Assembly (NCBI GenBank): GCA_041912175.1 | Contig: JAYRNN010000070.1 | Location: forward strand, 1 to 34,867 | DNA: 34,867 nt | Source of the DNA: CAZAGA01 sp041912175 | GTDB lineage: Bacteria > Chloroflexota > Anaerolineae > Anaerolineales > UBA4823 | Direction of reading: 5' to 3' | Shown: one piece after another, positions 8,437-17,496 of the stretch | Numbering within the stretch: the first letter of the stretch is position 1 | Layout: each line of letters begins with the position of its first letter | Translations under genes and position numbers: made by a program | Notes under the pieces: generated by a model | The model's input: only the letters and a program-made list of their open reading frames with translations | The model's database searches: none | Told to the model about the DNA's origin: nothing

Positions 8437-9720
8437 ATGAATATTCGAAAATTGATAACAGGTCCTGGACCTGTGTTGCTAATTGTTTTGGCTTTACTAA
8501 TTTCTCAACGATTTCAAAGTATAGCCGTGACTGCTGCACAGCCGGAAGCGCTCCCTGCCGTAAAAACGAACCTGGTCGCATCTGGTTTAACCCAGCCCAC
8601 GCACATCACAAATGCCGGCGACAACAGCGGTAGGCTGTTTGTAGTCGAGCAATGGGGACAAATCCGGATTGTCAAAAATGGACAGTTACTCAACCAGCCA
8701 TTTTTAGACATTCGTGATCGCGTACTCTCTCCCCTGACAGGCAACGGAGGCGGGGAACAAGGCTTGTTGAGCGTGGCCTTTCCCCCAAATTTTTCCAAGG
8801 TAGGCCGCTTTTATGTTTATTACACTACGAAGAGCGGAGCCAACCAGATCTCTCGTTTCAGGCTATCGAGCGATCCAGACCTTGGCGACCCGACAACTGA
8901 AGAGCAAATATTACTCGTCCCCCACCCTTCAACGGCTACAAACCACAATGGAGGCCAGCTTGCCTTTGGTCAAGACGGTTATTTGTATATCAGCACGGGC
9001 GATGGCGGTGCGGATTCAACACAAGCCCAAAACATGAATTCCCTATTGGGTAAGTTACTACGCATCGATGTCGAAGGCGTCACCCCAAAGCCGCCAACCA
9101 CCGGTCCTTACTTCGCATACTTGAATATCATTAATTCCTCAGGCAATCCTCCCCCTCCTGTCTACACGATTCCGCCGGATAATCCTTTCGTAGGACAGGC
9201 CGGCAAACGGCCTGAAATCTGGGCCTTTGGATTGCGTAATCCGTGGCGTTTTTCATTCGATAGTCAGACAGGCGACTTATTCACCGGGGATGTCGGGCAG
9301 AACACCTGGGAAGAAATCGATTACCAGGCAGCCGCTAACGCAGGCGGCCAGAATTATGGCTGGCCGATCATGGAGGGCCTGCACTGCGTTAACGCAGGCT
9401 GTAACCAGGCTGGTTTAACCTTGCCGATTTGGGAGTATCAACACATCAACTCGCAGTGTAGTATTACAGGCGGCTATGTGTACCGTGGAGCAAGCATCCC
9501 AGGGTTGCAGGGTGTATATATATATGTGGATTACTGCGCTGGTGAGGTGTGGGGGCTGCAAAGATTATCTACCAGTTGGCTAAATAACCTACAGAATGAC
9601 CCGCTTCTAAACGGAACCCTAAAGACCCACATATCCAGTTTCGGCGAAGATGAGCAAGGCGAGTTGTATTTTACGCGCCACGACGAAGGCACATTAGAGA
9701 AATTCGTGCCTGGACCATAA
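8437..9720 (+). CDS. Secreted PQQ-dependent sugar dehydrogenase (glucose/sorbosone dehydrogenase family)
   Basis: This protein of about 427 residues has an N-terminal signal peptide (hydrophobic core GPVLLIVLALLI) and a six-bladed beta-propeller of the soluble glucose dehydrogenase/HHIP-like family. Family motifs are LTQPTHI, FVVEQWGQIRIV, GGEQGLLSVAF, the NHNGGQL segment containing the conserved catalytic His, YLYISTGDGG, GLRNPWRFSFD, DVGQNTWEEID, NYGWP and GGYVYRG. Enzymes of this family oxidise aldoses or related sugars using PQQ and Ca2+, but many members have no proven substrate. The ATG at 8437 is preferred over a TTG at 8425 because GGAGG at 8427-8431 lies just before it. No PQQ synthesis genes are visible. 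The gene converges on the AlbA_2 gene with an 11-base gap. Confidence 0.9.
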   Translation: MNIRKLITGPGPVLLIVLALLISQRFQSIAVTAAQPEALPAVKTNLVASGLTQPTHITNAGDNSGRLFVVEQWGQIRIVKNGQLLNQPFLDIRDRVLSPLTGNGGGEQGLLSVAFPPNFSKVGRFYVYYTTKSGANQISRFRLSSDPDLGDPTTEEQILLVPHPSTATNHNGGQLAFGQDGYLYISTGDGGADSTQAQNMNSLLGKLLRIDVEGVTPKPPTTGPYFAYLNIINSSGNPPPPVYTIPPDNPFVGQAGKRPEIWAFGLRNPWRFSFDSQTGDLFTGDVGQNTWEEIDYQAAANAGGQNYGWPIMEGLHCVNAGCNQAGLTLPIWEYQHINSQCSITGGYVYRGASIPGLQGVYIYVDYCAGEVWGLQRLSTSWLNNLQNDPLLNGTLKTHISSFGEDEQGELYFTRHDEGTLEKFVPGP

Positions 9721-9731
9721 CCTGAATGGGA

Positions 9732-11186
9732 TCATTTCTTCAAAATGTAATAGGTAGATTTCTTATCTCCCACCTTGATTAAGACGCCTAAAGTAACTAA
9801 CTCAGCCAGGTCACGACGTAGCGTTTCCGGATGGACATCCTGGCAAAGTTCTTGGTAGTCACGATTGGTGATACGCCGATTGCGCGCCAGGCAGTTGATC
9901 GCAATTTCCTGGCGCGCATTCAGGTTTAAATCACGATATGCGTCCACGCCGGCTTGCTGTATAAGATGTTTGCTCTCCGTTGCAGCATACAACGTCACGC
10001 GGAATGTCCCGGCGACTTCTTCAAAACGCGGTGCGGGAAGCCCACTTTGGCGCATGACCCGCATTACCCGGTCCAGTCCATATCCAAGCCGCTCAATGAA
10101 ACCCATATCAGCCAACACTTGCACGATGACCGGATTGCGCGAGAACCGCGCTTCTAACAAATTCTCCAGGGTTACCGGGCCAGGTAACCGGCCGGGGGAA
10201 TGGACTTCCAGCCTGTCAGAAAAGACGTTCAGATGGATCAGGTCGCCCTGCAGGTTGTAATCACGATGAGCCACGGCGTTCACCAAGAGCTCTCGCACTG
10301 CCTCCATTGGATACGCTAAGATTTCCTGATGCGCCATCCCAACCAGGTGTACCACGCGCTGCAAATTTTCGCTTACAAAGATTTCAGCCTGGCGAAGTTG
10401 GTCGGGCAGGGTTCCGGCAATTTCCTGTTTGATATATTGATCATCAAAGCTAAGGCCATGAAAGCGTGCTGCCAGGATGGCAGCGCTCGGCAACCACCGC
10501 TGGGGATACCGGCCAAACAATGCCAGACCTGCATAGGTTGGGCGTAACGTTTCGGCGGGGGGTAATCGCGTATCTTGAGTGCTACGCTCTGAGCCAGCGT
10601 CACACTTGACCAGGCATCTTCGACGTAGCAAAAAGTCCTGCGTGGTTTCATGAGCAGGCATGCCGAGGGTACGCTCATATTCCGCGATCTTGTCACAATC
10701 CAGGTCATCCAAAGTTGCATCGGGGGCAACCTGGGTTTCAAACTGCACAGCGCCCCGCTCGAGCAGGAGCTGCCGCAGGCGGCGCGCAGGGATGGGGTTG
10801 GTCTGAGCGCCTTCTCGCCAGAGATATCGTCCTTCAAGATTATAAACATGGGGTAGGCCGGGCGGCACAATCACCTGCAAGACCTGATAATCACCCGCCG
10901 GCATTAACTTTGGAACTGGCAGCACCAGAGGCGGGTCAGCCATCAGGGCAGCCTGGAAAACGATCTCCGAGGCTGCAGGCGACTCTCCACTCTTGGTAGG
11001 CGCCCCAATACCTTGAATATTGGTTGAGCGAGGCGCTACGCCAATCAAGATGACGCCCCCGGATGTGTTTGCCATCCCGACCATCACGGTTGCCAGGGCC
11101 GCTGCGCTCACGTCGCGTGGAAACCAATGCAGCGTTGGCCCCTGACCCTGGGAGAGCAATTTACGAAGTTCCGGGGATAGCTCCAT
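9732..11186 (-). CDS. AlbA_2 (Schlafen-type) / HATPase_c_4 / winged-helix protein
   Basis: This is a 484-residue protein from the ATG at 11186, which has GGAAG a few bases upstream. Domain order is an N-terminal AlbA_2/Schlafen-like domain (residues about 15-130, with ANTSGGVILIGV and YNLEGRYLWREGAQTNP), a GHKL-type ATP-binding HATPase_c_4 domain (about 290-410, N-box ELLVNAVAHRDY, G-box ERLGYGLDRV), and a C-terminal winged helix. Such proteins are often annotated as RecG-like helicases or transcriptional regulators, but no helicase motor is present. The role is unknown; a nucleic-acid-binding, ATP-responsive regulator is plausible. Its first 26 bases overlap the 3' end of lon, so it is probably made by coupled translation. 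An upstream ATG at 11306 is possible, but it would put 40 residues inside lon and lacks family resemblance. Confidence 0.82.
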   Translation of the reverse strand: MELSPELRKLLSQGQGPTLHWFPRDVSAAALATVMVGMANTSGGVILIGVAPRSTNIQGIGAPTKSGESPAASEIVFQAALMADPPLVLPVPKLMPAGDYQVLQVIVPPGLPHVYNLEGRYLWREGAQTNPIPARRLRQLLLERGAVQFETQVAPDATLDDLDCDKIAEYERTLGMPAHETTQDFLLRRRCLVKCDAGSERSTQDTRLPPAETLRPTYAGLALFGRYPQRWLPSAAILAARFHGLSFDDQYIKQEIAGTLPDQLRQAEIFVSENLQRVVHLVGMAHQEILAYPMEAVRELLVNAVAHRDYNLQGDLIHLNVFSDRLEVHSPGRLPGPVTLENLLEARFSRNPVIVQVLADMGFIERLGYGLDRVMRVMRQSGLPAPRFEEVAGTFRVTLYAATESKHLIQQAGVDAYRDLNLNARQEIAINCLARNRRITNRDYQELCQDVHPETLRRDLAELVTLGVLIKVGDKKSTYYILKK

Positions 11187-13680
11187 TTTCTTCCAGCTGA
11201 TCAGAAGCGTGGGCTTTCGTCGAATTGCGCGACCGGGGACGAATTGTTTTCGTTTTTTCCGGCAAAGGCGCCAAAGCGACTTCGAGGACCTGATCCATGT
11301 GTTCAACGGGCACTACAGACAACTCATTCAGCGTCCGTTTGGGAACGTCCACCAGATCTTTCAAGTTCTTCTTGGGCATGATTACTTTCTTTAAGCCGGC
11401 CCGATGTGCAGCCAAAATCTTTTCACGCACCCCACCGATCGGTAGAACGCGCCCGCGCAAGGTAATCTCACCGGTCATGCCGACCTCTCGATACACTTCA
11501 CGCCCGCTGAAGGCAGACACCAGGGCTGTGCAGATGGTGATACCAGCGCTCGGGCCGTCTTTCGGTATGGCGCCTTCCGGAATGTGAATGTGGATATCTA
11601 CTTCTTCATAAATTTCAGAAGCCACGCCGAACTCACGTGAACGTGACTTCAGGTAAGTCAAGGCCGCCTGGGCAGATTCCTGCATGACGTTGCCAATTTG
11701 ACCGGTAATTTGTAAATTGCCTTTACCTTCCACGAGCAAAACTTCGACCGGCATAATCTCGCCGCCCATCTCTGTCCAGGCGACTGCTGTAGCCACGCCA
11801 ATTTCGTTTTGCAGTTCAGCTTCCAGGCTGAAGAATTGCGGCGGACCGAGAAAACGCTCAATTGCAGGAGCGCTGATATTCCCCGGATAGCGTTTCCCTT
11901 CCGCTTTTAACCGCGCAATCTTGCGGCAAATCCGTCCAATTTCCCGTTCCAGGTTGCGTACACCGGCCTCGTAGGTATATTCACGGATGATCCGCTCCAC
12001 TGCCTGTTCAGCAAAATGTATCTCGCCGCCTTCCAGGCCATTTTCTTCTATCTGGCGTGGCGCCAAAAAGCGCCGGGATATTTCCAATTTCTCTTCTTCG
12101 ATATAACCTGGAAATTCGATCACTTCCATGCGATCCAACAATGCCAGAGGAATGGTGCTGGTGGTGTTGGCGGTTGTAATAAACATCACCTTGGAGAGGT
12201 CATAAGGTAACTCCAGGTAGTGATCTGAAAAAGCAAAATTTTGTTCCGGGTCGAGCACTTCTAAAAGGGCCGAGGCCGGGTCGCCGCGAAAATCCTGGCC
12301 GAGCTTGTCCACCTCATCCAGCATAAAAAGCGGATTGACCGAGTCAGCTCGCCGCATGGTTTGCAGGATGCGGCCCGGTAGCGCGCCGATGTAAGTGCGG
12401 CGGTGGCCGCGAATCTCCGCCTCGTCACGCACCCCGCCTAAAGATAGGCGTACAAATTTTCGTCCCAGGCTATCGGCTATCGAACGCCCCAAGGAAGTTT
12501 TACCAGTACCAGGTGGACCCACAAAGCATAAGATAGGCTGGCGCAGACGCTTGGGGTTTAAGCTGCGCACCGCAATATATTCCAGGATGCGTTCTTTGGC
12601 GCGTGGCAGTCCGTAATGATCGTGCTCCAGGACTTCCGACGCATGTCTGACATCCAGGTTATCTTCCGTAGCCTTGATCCAGGGCAGGTCTAAGATCCAC
12701 TCGACGTACGTACGGATGATGCCCACCTCAGGCGACATGGCCGGCATTTGGCCCAGGCGCTCGACTTCCCGCAAGGCCCGAACCTGGACTTCTTCCGGCA
12801 ACCCGGCCGATTCGACGCGAGTTTGGAGCTCATAAACTTCACGTGCCCAAGGATCCCCCTCGCCCAACTCAGATTGAATTGCTTTCAACCGCTCTCTCAA
12901 ATAAAATTCACGCTGGGAACGATCCACCTCGCTCTGGGCGCGGGTGTGTAATTGGTCTTCTAGCTCAAGAACATCCGCTTCTTTAGCTAAGAGTTGGATT
13001 ACCTTATTTAAACGCCCGATGGGATCTGTTTCCGCCAGGATTTCCATGCGATCAGCAAGGGGCGGCGCTACAGATGTAACAATCATATCTGCCAACCAGC
13101 CTGGATCTTCGATATTCAGGGCGTAGAGGTAAGCTTCTTCGGGTAAGCTGCGATCCAATTGGACACACTTATGGAACATCTCCAGAGCTGTGCGCATCGT
13201 GGCATCCGTCTTTTGATCCACCTCGACATCCTCATAAAGTGGTCGAGCGCGCACTACTAAATAGGGTTCTTCTTGAACAAAACGAATTACTTCAACGCGC
13301 CGGCGTCCTTGTACAAGCGCCGAGCTGGAGCCATCTGGCATGCTTATCAGGCGTCCAACCGCCATTTCAACCCCGATCTGAAAAAAATCATCCGGTCCGG
13401 GTTCATCGACATCTGGATCGCGCTGGGTCAGAGCGATCACAGTTTGATCTTTGTATTGGGCTTCTTCTACAGCCAGGATGGAGATCTCTTGAGAAAGAAA
13501 AACCGGCGAAACCATATGAGGAAAAACAACCATATCGCGCATTGGCAATACCGGGCATTCGATACACCCATCATCGTCCGGTATTGAATCGGGGACGCTA
13601 TACAGCTCTTCAGTACGCCGGTGCAGCGCCTCTCCAAAATCATCATCTTCATCACGTAAATACCAATCACTATCACGCAT
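11161..13680 (-). CDS. lon: ATP-dependent Lon protease
   Basis: This is an 839-residue LonA protease. The N-terminal substrate-binding domain starts after an acidic 40-residue leader (VLPMRDMVVFPHMV). The AAA+ module has Walker A GPPGTGKTS near residue 388 and Walker B FMLDEVDKLG. The C-terminal Ser-Lys protease domain has Ser in PKDGPSAG near residue 710 and Lys in REKILAAHRAGLKK about 43 residues later, the spacing seen in E. coli Lon. It degrades damaged and regulatory proteins in the cytoplasm. The start is supported by GGGAG six bases before the ATG. It lies 65 bases downstream of folC, with a small hairpin between them, and its end overlaps the next gene. Confidence 0.97.
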   Translation of the reverse strand: MRDSDWYLRDEDDDFGEALHRRTEELYSVPDSIPDDDGCIECPVLPMRDMVVFPHMVSPVFLSQEISILAVEEAQYKDQTVIALTQRDPDVDEPGPDDFFQIGVEMAVGRLISMPDGSSSALVQGRRRVEVIRFVQEEPYLVVRARPLYEDVEVDQKTDATMRTALEMFHKCVQLDRSLPEEAYLYALNIEDPGWLADMIVTSVAPPLADRMEILAETDPIGRLNKVIQLLAKEADVLELEDQLHTRAQSEVDRSQREFYLRERLKAIQSELGEGDPWAREVYELQTRVESAGLPEEVQVRALREVERLGQMPAMSPEVGIIRTYVEWILDLPWIKATEDNLDVRHASEVLEHDHYGLPRAKERILEYIAVRSLNPKRLRQPILCFVGPPGTGKTSLGRSIADSLGRKFVRLSLGGVRDEAEIRGHRRTYIGALPGRILQTMRRADSVNPLFMLDEVDKLGQDFRGDPASALLEVLDPEQNFAFSDHYLELPYDLSKVMFITTANTTSTIPLALLDRMEVIEFPGYIEEEKLEISRRFLAPRQIEENGLEGGEIHFAEQAVERIIREYTYEAGVRNLEREIGRICRKIARLKAEGKRYPGNISAPAIERFLGPPQFFSLEAELQNEIGVATAVAWTEMGGEIMPVEVLLVEGKGNLQITGQIGNVMQESAQAALTYLKSRSREFGVASEIYEEVDIHIHIPEGAIPKDGPSAGITICTALVSAFSGREVYREVGMTGEITLRGRVLPIGGVREKILAAHRAGLKKVIMPKKNLKDLVDVPKRTLNELSVVPVEHMDQVLEVALAPLPEKTKTIRPRSRNSTKAHASDQLEENGAIPGTS

Positions 13681-13700
13681 ACTAAACTCCCAACCTCAAA

Positions 13701-13718
13701 AATGGTCCCCAGACCATT
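13701..13718 (-). terminator. Short hairpin between folC and lon (possible terminator or attenuator)
   Basis: On the minus strand a 7-base-pair stem (AATGGTC/GACCATT) with a TGGG loop is followed by a brief T run. It lies between the folC stop and the lon start. The U-tract is short, so partial termination or attenuation of read-through into lon is as likely as full termination. No convincing lon promoter was seen in the 65-base gap. Confidence 0.4.
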
Positions 13719-13745
13719 CGACTTGTTGACTAATCGAGGAACAAT

Positions 13746-15128
13746 TTACTCACTTTTGGAGCGATTGTACCAGGTATCGCGAATGGCGGCGGCCACAAAA
13801 ATACTGCCAGTAACTAATACCAGCGCCTCGTCATCCGCGATCGATAAGGCTTCATCTAATGCATCTTCGACTTTTTCGATTGCCCTTGCCGGACAACCGA
13901 AGGTATGGGCTAATGCCACAAGTTTTTCTGGTTCGATGGCGCGAGGATGAAATGAGCGTGTCGCAATCACCTGAACCACACGCGGCAGAAGCTCAGCAAA
14001 CATACCATCAATATCCTTATCCTCAGAAGCGCCAAAAATCAAGATCACTGGCTTACCTGGAAAGTAATCATCCAGAGCAAGGCGGAGCTTGAGCGCCGAA
14101 TCGCGGTTGTGAGCGCAATCCAGGATCAGCGCCGGGGCATCCGTTTGGATAATTTCAAACCGGCCCGGCCATTCCACACGCTCAAAACCCTGAGCAATGG
14201 CCGCCTTGCTGATGGGCAAGGAACGTTCTCCGAAGATCTGTAGGGCAGCATATGCAGTGGCCGCATTTTCAAGCTGGTGATAGCCGAGGAGAGGAATTTT
14301 CAAACGCGTCGGCTCCCAACCCACCACGCTGCCTGCCTCCATATACTGATCCACCTTGTCTTGGTCAGCGGCCGGCCAGACCATCATCATCTGCCCATCT
14401 TGAAGCGAGTGCGAAAGCTCGGAGAACAAAATGTCGTGGCCCACCCTGAGCATAGCCGCTCCCCGCTCCGTAGCCACACGTTCGATCACATGCCGGGCCT
14501 CATCCTTTTGCGGCGCCATGACAATCGGCACACCCGGTTTAATGATGCCGGCCTTTTCGCCAGCGATCTCGGATAATGTGTCACCAAGGAACTGGGTATG
14601 ATCGTATGACAAGGAAGTAATCGCTGAGACTACAGGCGTGATGACATTGGTGGCATCTAAACGTCCTCCCAAGCCGACTTCAATGACCGCCGCGTCGACA
14701 TTTTGTTGGGCAAAGTAAAGGAATGCAAGGCCGGTCGTAATTTCAAAGGTTGTCAGATGCGGCATCTTTTCCAGGACGGGCTTAATTTCTTCCACCAACG
14801 AAACCAGGTCAGCATGGGCAATTGGTTGGCGGTTGATCTGGATGCGTTCCGCATAGTCTACCAAGTGTGGAGATGTGTATAAACCAACTTTATGGCCTGC
14901 GGCTTGCAGTGCGCTGGCGCACATGGCTGATGTCGACCCCTTGCCTTTGGTGCCAGCGATATGAATCATCGGGTATGAGTTGTGCGGCGCGCCGAGCGCC
15001 TGGACGAAGTCTCGCATGCGCTGTAGGTTAAATTGCTCCGGCGAGTAGCGCACGGATTTCGTCATGCTGTAATCTACAAAACTGTAGAGATAGTCTAGAG
15101 TGGATTGATAAGAGGTAGCTTGTTTCAT
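13746..15128 (-). CDS. folC: Folylpolyglutamate synthase / dihydrofolate synthase
   Basis: This 460-residue Mur-ligase-fold enzyme has the P-loop in IHIAGTKGKGSTS (residues 56-67), then LYTSPHLVDYAERIQI, EVGLGGRLDATNVI, SYDHTQFLGDTLSEIAGEKAG and the C-terminal glutamate-ligase domain with LDCAHNRDS. FolC adds glutamates to folates and, in many bacteria, also makes dihydrofolate from dihydropteroate. One activity cannot be separated from the other by sequence. It is divergent from the SanA-like gene, with a good promoter candidate in the intergenic space. Length is normal for the family. Confidence 0.95.
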   Translation of the reverse strand: MKQATSYQSTLDYLYSFVDYSMTKSVRYSPEQFNLQRMRDFVQALGAPHNSYPMIHIAGTKGKGSTSAMCASALQAAGHKVGLYTSPHLVDYAERIQINRQPIAHADLVSLVEEIKPVLEKMPHLTTFEITTGLAFLYFAQQNVDAAVIEVGLGGRLDATNVITPVVSAITSLSYDHTQFLGDTLSEIAGEKAGIIKPGVPIVMAPQKDEARHVIERVATERGAAMLRVGHDILFSELSHSLQDGQMMMVWPAADQDKVDQYMEAGSVVGWEPTRLKIPLLGYHQLENAATAYAALQIFGERSLPISKAAIAQGFERVEWPGRFEIIQTDAPALILDCAHNRDSALKLRLALDDYFPGKPVILIFGASEDKDIDGMFAELLPRVVQVIATRSFHPRAIEPEKLVALAHTFGCPARAIEKVEDALDEALSIADDEALVLVTGSIFVAAAIRDTWYNRSKSE

Positions 15129-15185
15129 ATGTAGAAGTTCTATTAGCGATGAACCGAGAATGTCGGTTTGGAATATAAGTATCGC

Positions 15186-15214
15186 ATTGTAACCGCGGCA
15201 TAGATTCCAGGCAA
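15186..15214 (-). promoter_or_regulatory. Sigma-70-type promoter of folC
   Basis: On the minus strand TTGCCT (15209-15214) and TACAAT (15186-15191) are separated by 17 bases, a near-consensus housekeeping promoter. Initiation near 15179 would leave a leader of about 50 bases before the folC ATG. Confidence 0.6.
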
Positions 15215-15251
15215 GGGTAGATCAAATTTTTATTGGTGGTAAAATTCTTGA

Positions 15252-15911
15252 GTGATTAAGACAATCCTGCGTATGGTTGTAATTCTCGTGTTCTCTATAT
15301 TAATTTTGGCAGCCTGTATCTTCGTGGCGCCGCGACTGATCCCCGGGCTATTTGCCTGGCAGCGAATAGTCGAACCGGAACAAGTCGCGAACCAGCAAGT
15401 AGCGGTCGTCTTTGGGGCAGGCTTATGGCGAGATGGCAGTCCCACCCCAGTATTGGAGGACCGCGTTAAAACTGCAGCCGCACTGTTCTTCGCCGGAAAG
15501 GTTAAAAAACTGCTGATGAGCGGCACGACGACCAATTATTATAACGAGCCGAAAGCGATGCGCAACTACGCCATGAGTTTAGGGATACCTAACGACGCCA
15601 TCGTCCAGGACTATGGCGGCTTGCGCACATACGACACCTGTTATCGCGCACTACATGTCTATGGCGTTGATCAGGCCATCCTGGTCACCCAGGCTTTTCA
15701 CCTGCCGCGCGCACTGTTCCTATGCAACGCGTTAGGATTAGACGCGCAAGGCGTAGCGGCTGATATGCGCGAATATCGCAAGCGATCTCGCCTCTGGTGG
15801 AACCTCCGTGAGCTCCCGGCGACCCTGGTCGCTTTATGGGAGGTGTATGTCCAACCTCCTCAACTTGTCATCGGCGAACCACAGCCCATCTTCCCACGCG
15901 AGGCTCAATAA
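15252..15911 (+). CDS. SanA/YdcF-like membrane-anchored DUF218 protein
   Basis: This 219-residue protein has one N-terminal membrane helix (residues 6-27) followed by a DUF218 domain. Family motifs are VVFGAGLWRDGSPTPVLEDRV, LLMSG, the ATP-pocket-like GGLRTYDTC and ILVTQAFHLPRALFL. SanA, ElyC and YdcF relatives act at the cell envelope and affect vancomycin tolerance or peptidoglycan precursor use; the biochemical reaction is not settled. The GTG at 15252 has no strong ribosome site, but a TAAAAT box ends 6 bases upstream, so the message could be leaderless. It probably forms an operon with the HD-domain gene, which starts 3 bases after its stop. Confidence 0.85.
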   Translation: MIKTILRMVVILVFSILILAACIFVAPRLIPGLFAWQRIVEPEQVANQQVAVVFGAGLWRDGSPTPVLEDRVKTAAALFFAGKVKKLLMSGTTTNYYNEPKAMRNYAMSLGIPNDAIVQDYGGLRTYDTCYRALHVYGVDQAILVTQAFHLPRALFLCNALGLDAQGVAADMREYRKRSRLWWNLRELPATLVALWEVYVQPPQLVIGEPQPIFPREAQ

Positions 15912-15914
15912 CTG

Positions 15915-16493
15915 ATGGAACGCAATGAAGCCCTCAAAATCGTCCGAACTTACGTTAAGAATGAAGGCCTTGTTCGCCATATGCTTTCAGTCGAATCCGC
16001 CATGCAGTTCTATGCCGAAAAATTTAGCGAAGACGTTGAATGCTGGAGGGTAACCGGCTTGCTGCACGACTTCGACTGGGAGATTCATCCAACACTTGAG
16101 CAGCATCCACAGGCAGGCGCGCCGATCCTGCGTGAATTGGGCGTACCAGAAGTGATCGTGCGGGCTGTACTGAGCCACGCCGACCATACTGGTGTGCCGC
16201 GCGAAACCCGGATGGAGAAAGCGCTGTACGCCTGTGATGAAATCACCGGCTTGATCACTGCGGTTGCGCTGGTAAGACCCTCTCGCTCGCTTTATGATTT
16301 GAATGCTTCTTCAGTCAAGAAAAAATGGAAGGACAAGGCTTTTGCTGCCGGGGCGAACCGGGAGGAAATTGCTCAGGCAACCGAAGCGTTTGGGATGGAG
16401 CTTTGGGAACATGTGGATAATGTGATCGTGGCGATGAGAGGGATTGCGCCAGAGCTGGGTCTGGAAGGTAATTTGACAAACGAAACAATTTAA
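15915..16493 (+). CDS. HD-domain phosphohydrolase-like protein
   Basis: This 192-residue cytoplasmic protein has the HD motif in GLLHDFDWEIHP (H51, D52), an upstream His at 22 (RHMLSVE), H64 in LEQHP and SHADHTG near residue 95. That is the metal-ligand pattern of HDIG-type hydrolases. A Lys-rich stretch near residues 130-145 is typical of this small subfamily. Substrate is unknown; nucleotide or phosphate-ester hydrolysis is expected from the fold. Start ATG at 15915 follows the SanA-like stop by 3 bases, so the two are co-translated. Confidence 0.87.
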   Translation: MERNEALKIVRTYVKNEGLVRHMLSVESAMQFYAEKFSEDVECWRVTGLLHDFDWEIHPTLEQHPQAGAPILRELGVPEVIVRAVLSHADHTGVPRETRMEKALYACDEITGLITAVALVRPSRSLYDLNASSVKKKWKDKAFAAGANREEIAQATEAFGMELWEHVDNVIVAMRGIAPELGLEGNLTNETI

Positions 16494-16577
16494 GTTAAAA
16501 TTACCAAAATCTATACGAATAAGCTATCCGCAATCATTGTCGTGGAAAGAATCGATTCACGATCAAGGAAGCCTGTT

Positions 16578-17489
16578 ATGTCCCCAGACGTCAATTCCCC
16601 TGAAAACCAGCTCACCGCTCATATCACCGATCAAAATTTACTGCTGCCTACCTTGCGCGCCTGGCAGATCTTTCTGGAAGACCAGGGCAATTCGCCGCAT
16701 ACCGTCAAGGCCTTTATGGCCGATATGCGATTACTGGCTTCCTACTTGCCTCCCGATCGCACGCTGGGAAGTATTTCGACAGTTGATCTGAACAATTTTC
16801 TTGATTGGATGCAGACCAACCGCGGCGTGCCGTGCAGCCCGAAGACGCTCTCCCGCCGGATTACATCCATCAAAGCTTTTTTTCGTTGGCTGCACCAGAA
16901 CGGTATCATCCTGGTCGATCCAGCCGAGAGGGTGTTGCAAAAATCCGCCATCAGCCCGCTGCCGATCGTACTGACCGAGGGAGAAACGAAGCTTGTCCTC
17001 GAAGTCGCCAATGCTCACCGCCAGGCCGCCAGACCAGACGCGCGTACTTATACCCTGGTCGCCCTACTCCTTTCCACCGGGATCAAGAAAGGCGAATGCT
17101 TGGCGCTCAGCCTCAATCACATCGACCTGGAGGCGCCGGGCGGACCGCTCTTGTTTGTCCGCTACGCCAGTCCACAGCACCGTTATAAAGAACGCAAGAT
17201 TGCTCTCCCCAAAAGTTGGATCGAGGCCTACCGTGAATATAAAAGCCAGTATGCGCTCGAGGATCAATTATTCCCCTGGTCACAGCGCCGCCTCGAGTAT
17301 CTGCTCGAGGACTTAGGCGAGGAGGCCGGGTTGAATAAACACCTGTCCTTTGATATGTGCCGTTGGACTTGTGCGGTTAATGATTGGCAGTCGGAGATCG
17401 ACCACACCAAAATCCGTCAGAAGCTGGGTGTATCAAAGATTCAATGGCGCGAGCTCAGCATGAAGCTGGAACAGCTTTCTGGAGAATAG
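16578..17489 (+). CDS. Tyrosine-recombinase homologue with degenerate active site (XerC/D-like)
   Basis: This 303-residue protein is counted from the ATG at 16578, which has AAGGAAG six bases upstream (a GTG at 16542 is the alternative). It has the SAM-like N-terminal core-binding domain (residues about 25-115, with SPHTVKAFMADM and SRRITSIKAFFRWL) and a C-terminal domain colinear with XerD. The catalytic residues are mostly lost: TGLRxxE reads TGIKKGE (Arg to Lys, K170), the HxLRH box reads FDMCRW (only R262 kept), LGH reads LGV, and no tyrosine stands at the nucleophile position. The beta-hairpin Lys in YKERK is kept. Strand transfer is therefore unlikely. It may bind DNA without cutting, or partner another recombinase. 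Confidence 0.85.
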   Translation: MSPDVNSPENQLTAHITDQNLLLPTLRAWQIFLEDQGNSPHTVKAFMADMRLLASYLPPDRTLGSISTVDLNNFLDWMQTNRGVPCSPKTLSRRITSIKAFFRWLHQNGIILVDPAERVLQKSAISPLPIVLTEGETKLVLEVANAHRQAARPDARTYTLVALLLSTGIKKGECLALSLNHIDLEAPGGPLLFVRYASPQHRYKERKIALPKSWIEAYREYKSQYALEDQLFPWSQRRLEYLLEDLGEEAGLNKHLSFDMCRWTCAVNDWQSEIDHTKIRQKLGVSKIQWRELSMKLEQLSGE

Positions 17490-17496
17490 CTGCGCC

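Noticed and set aside
8458..8474. Perfect inverted repeat ACAGGTCC-T-GGACCTGT at the start of the sugar dehydrogenase gene
   Set aside because: It lies within the coding sequence for the signal peptide; an operator is possible but a chance repeat is as likely.
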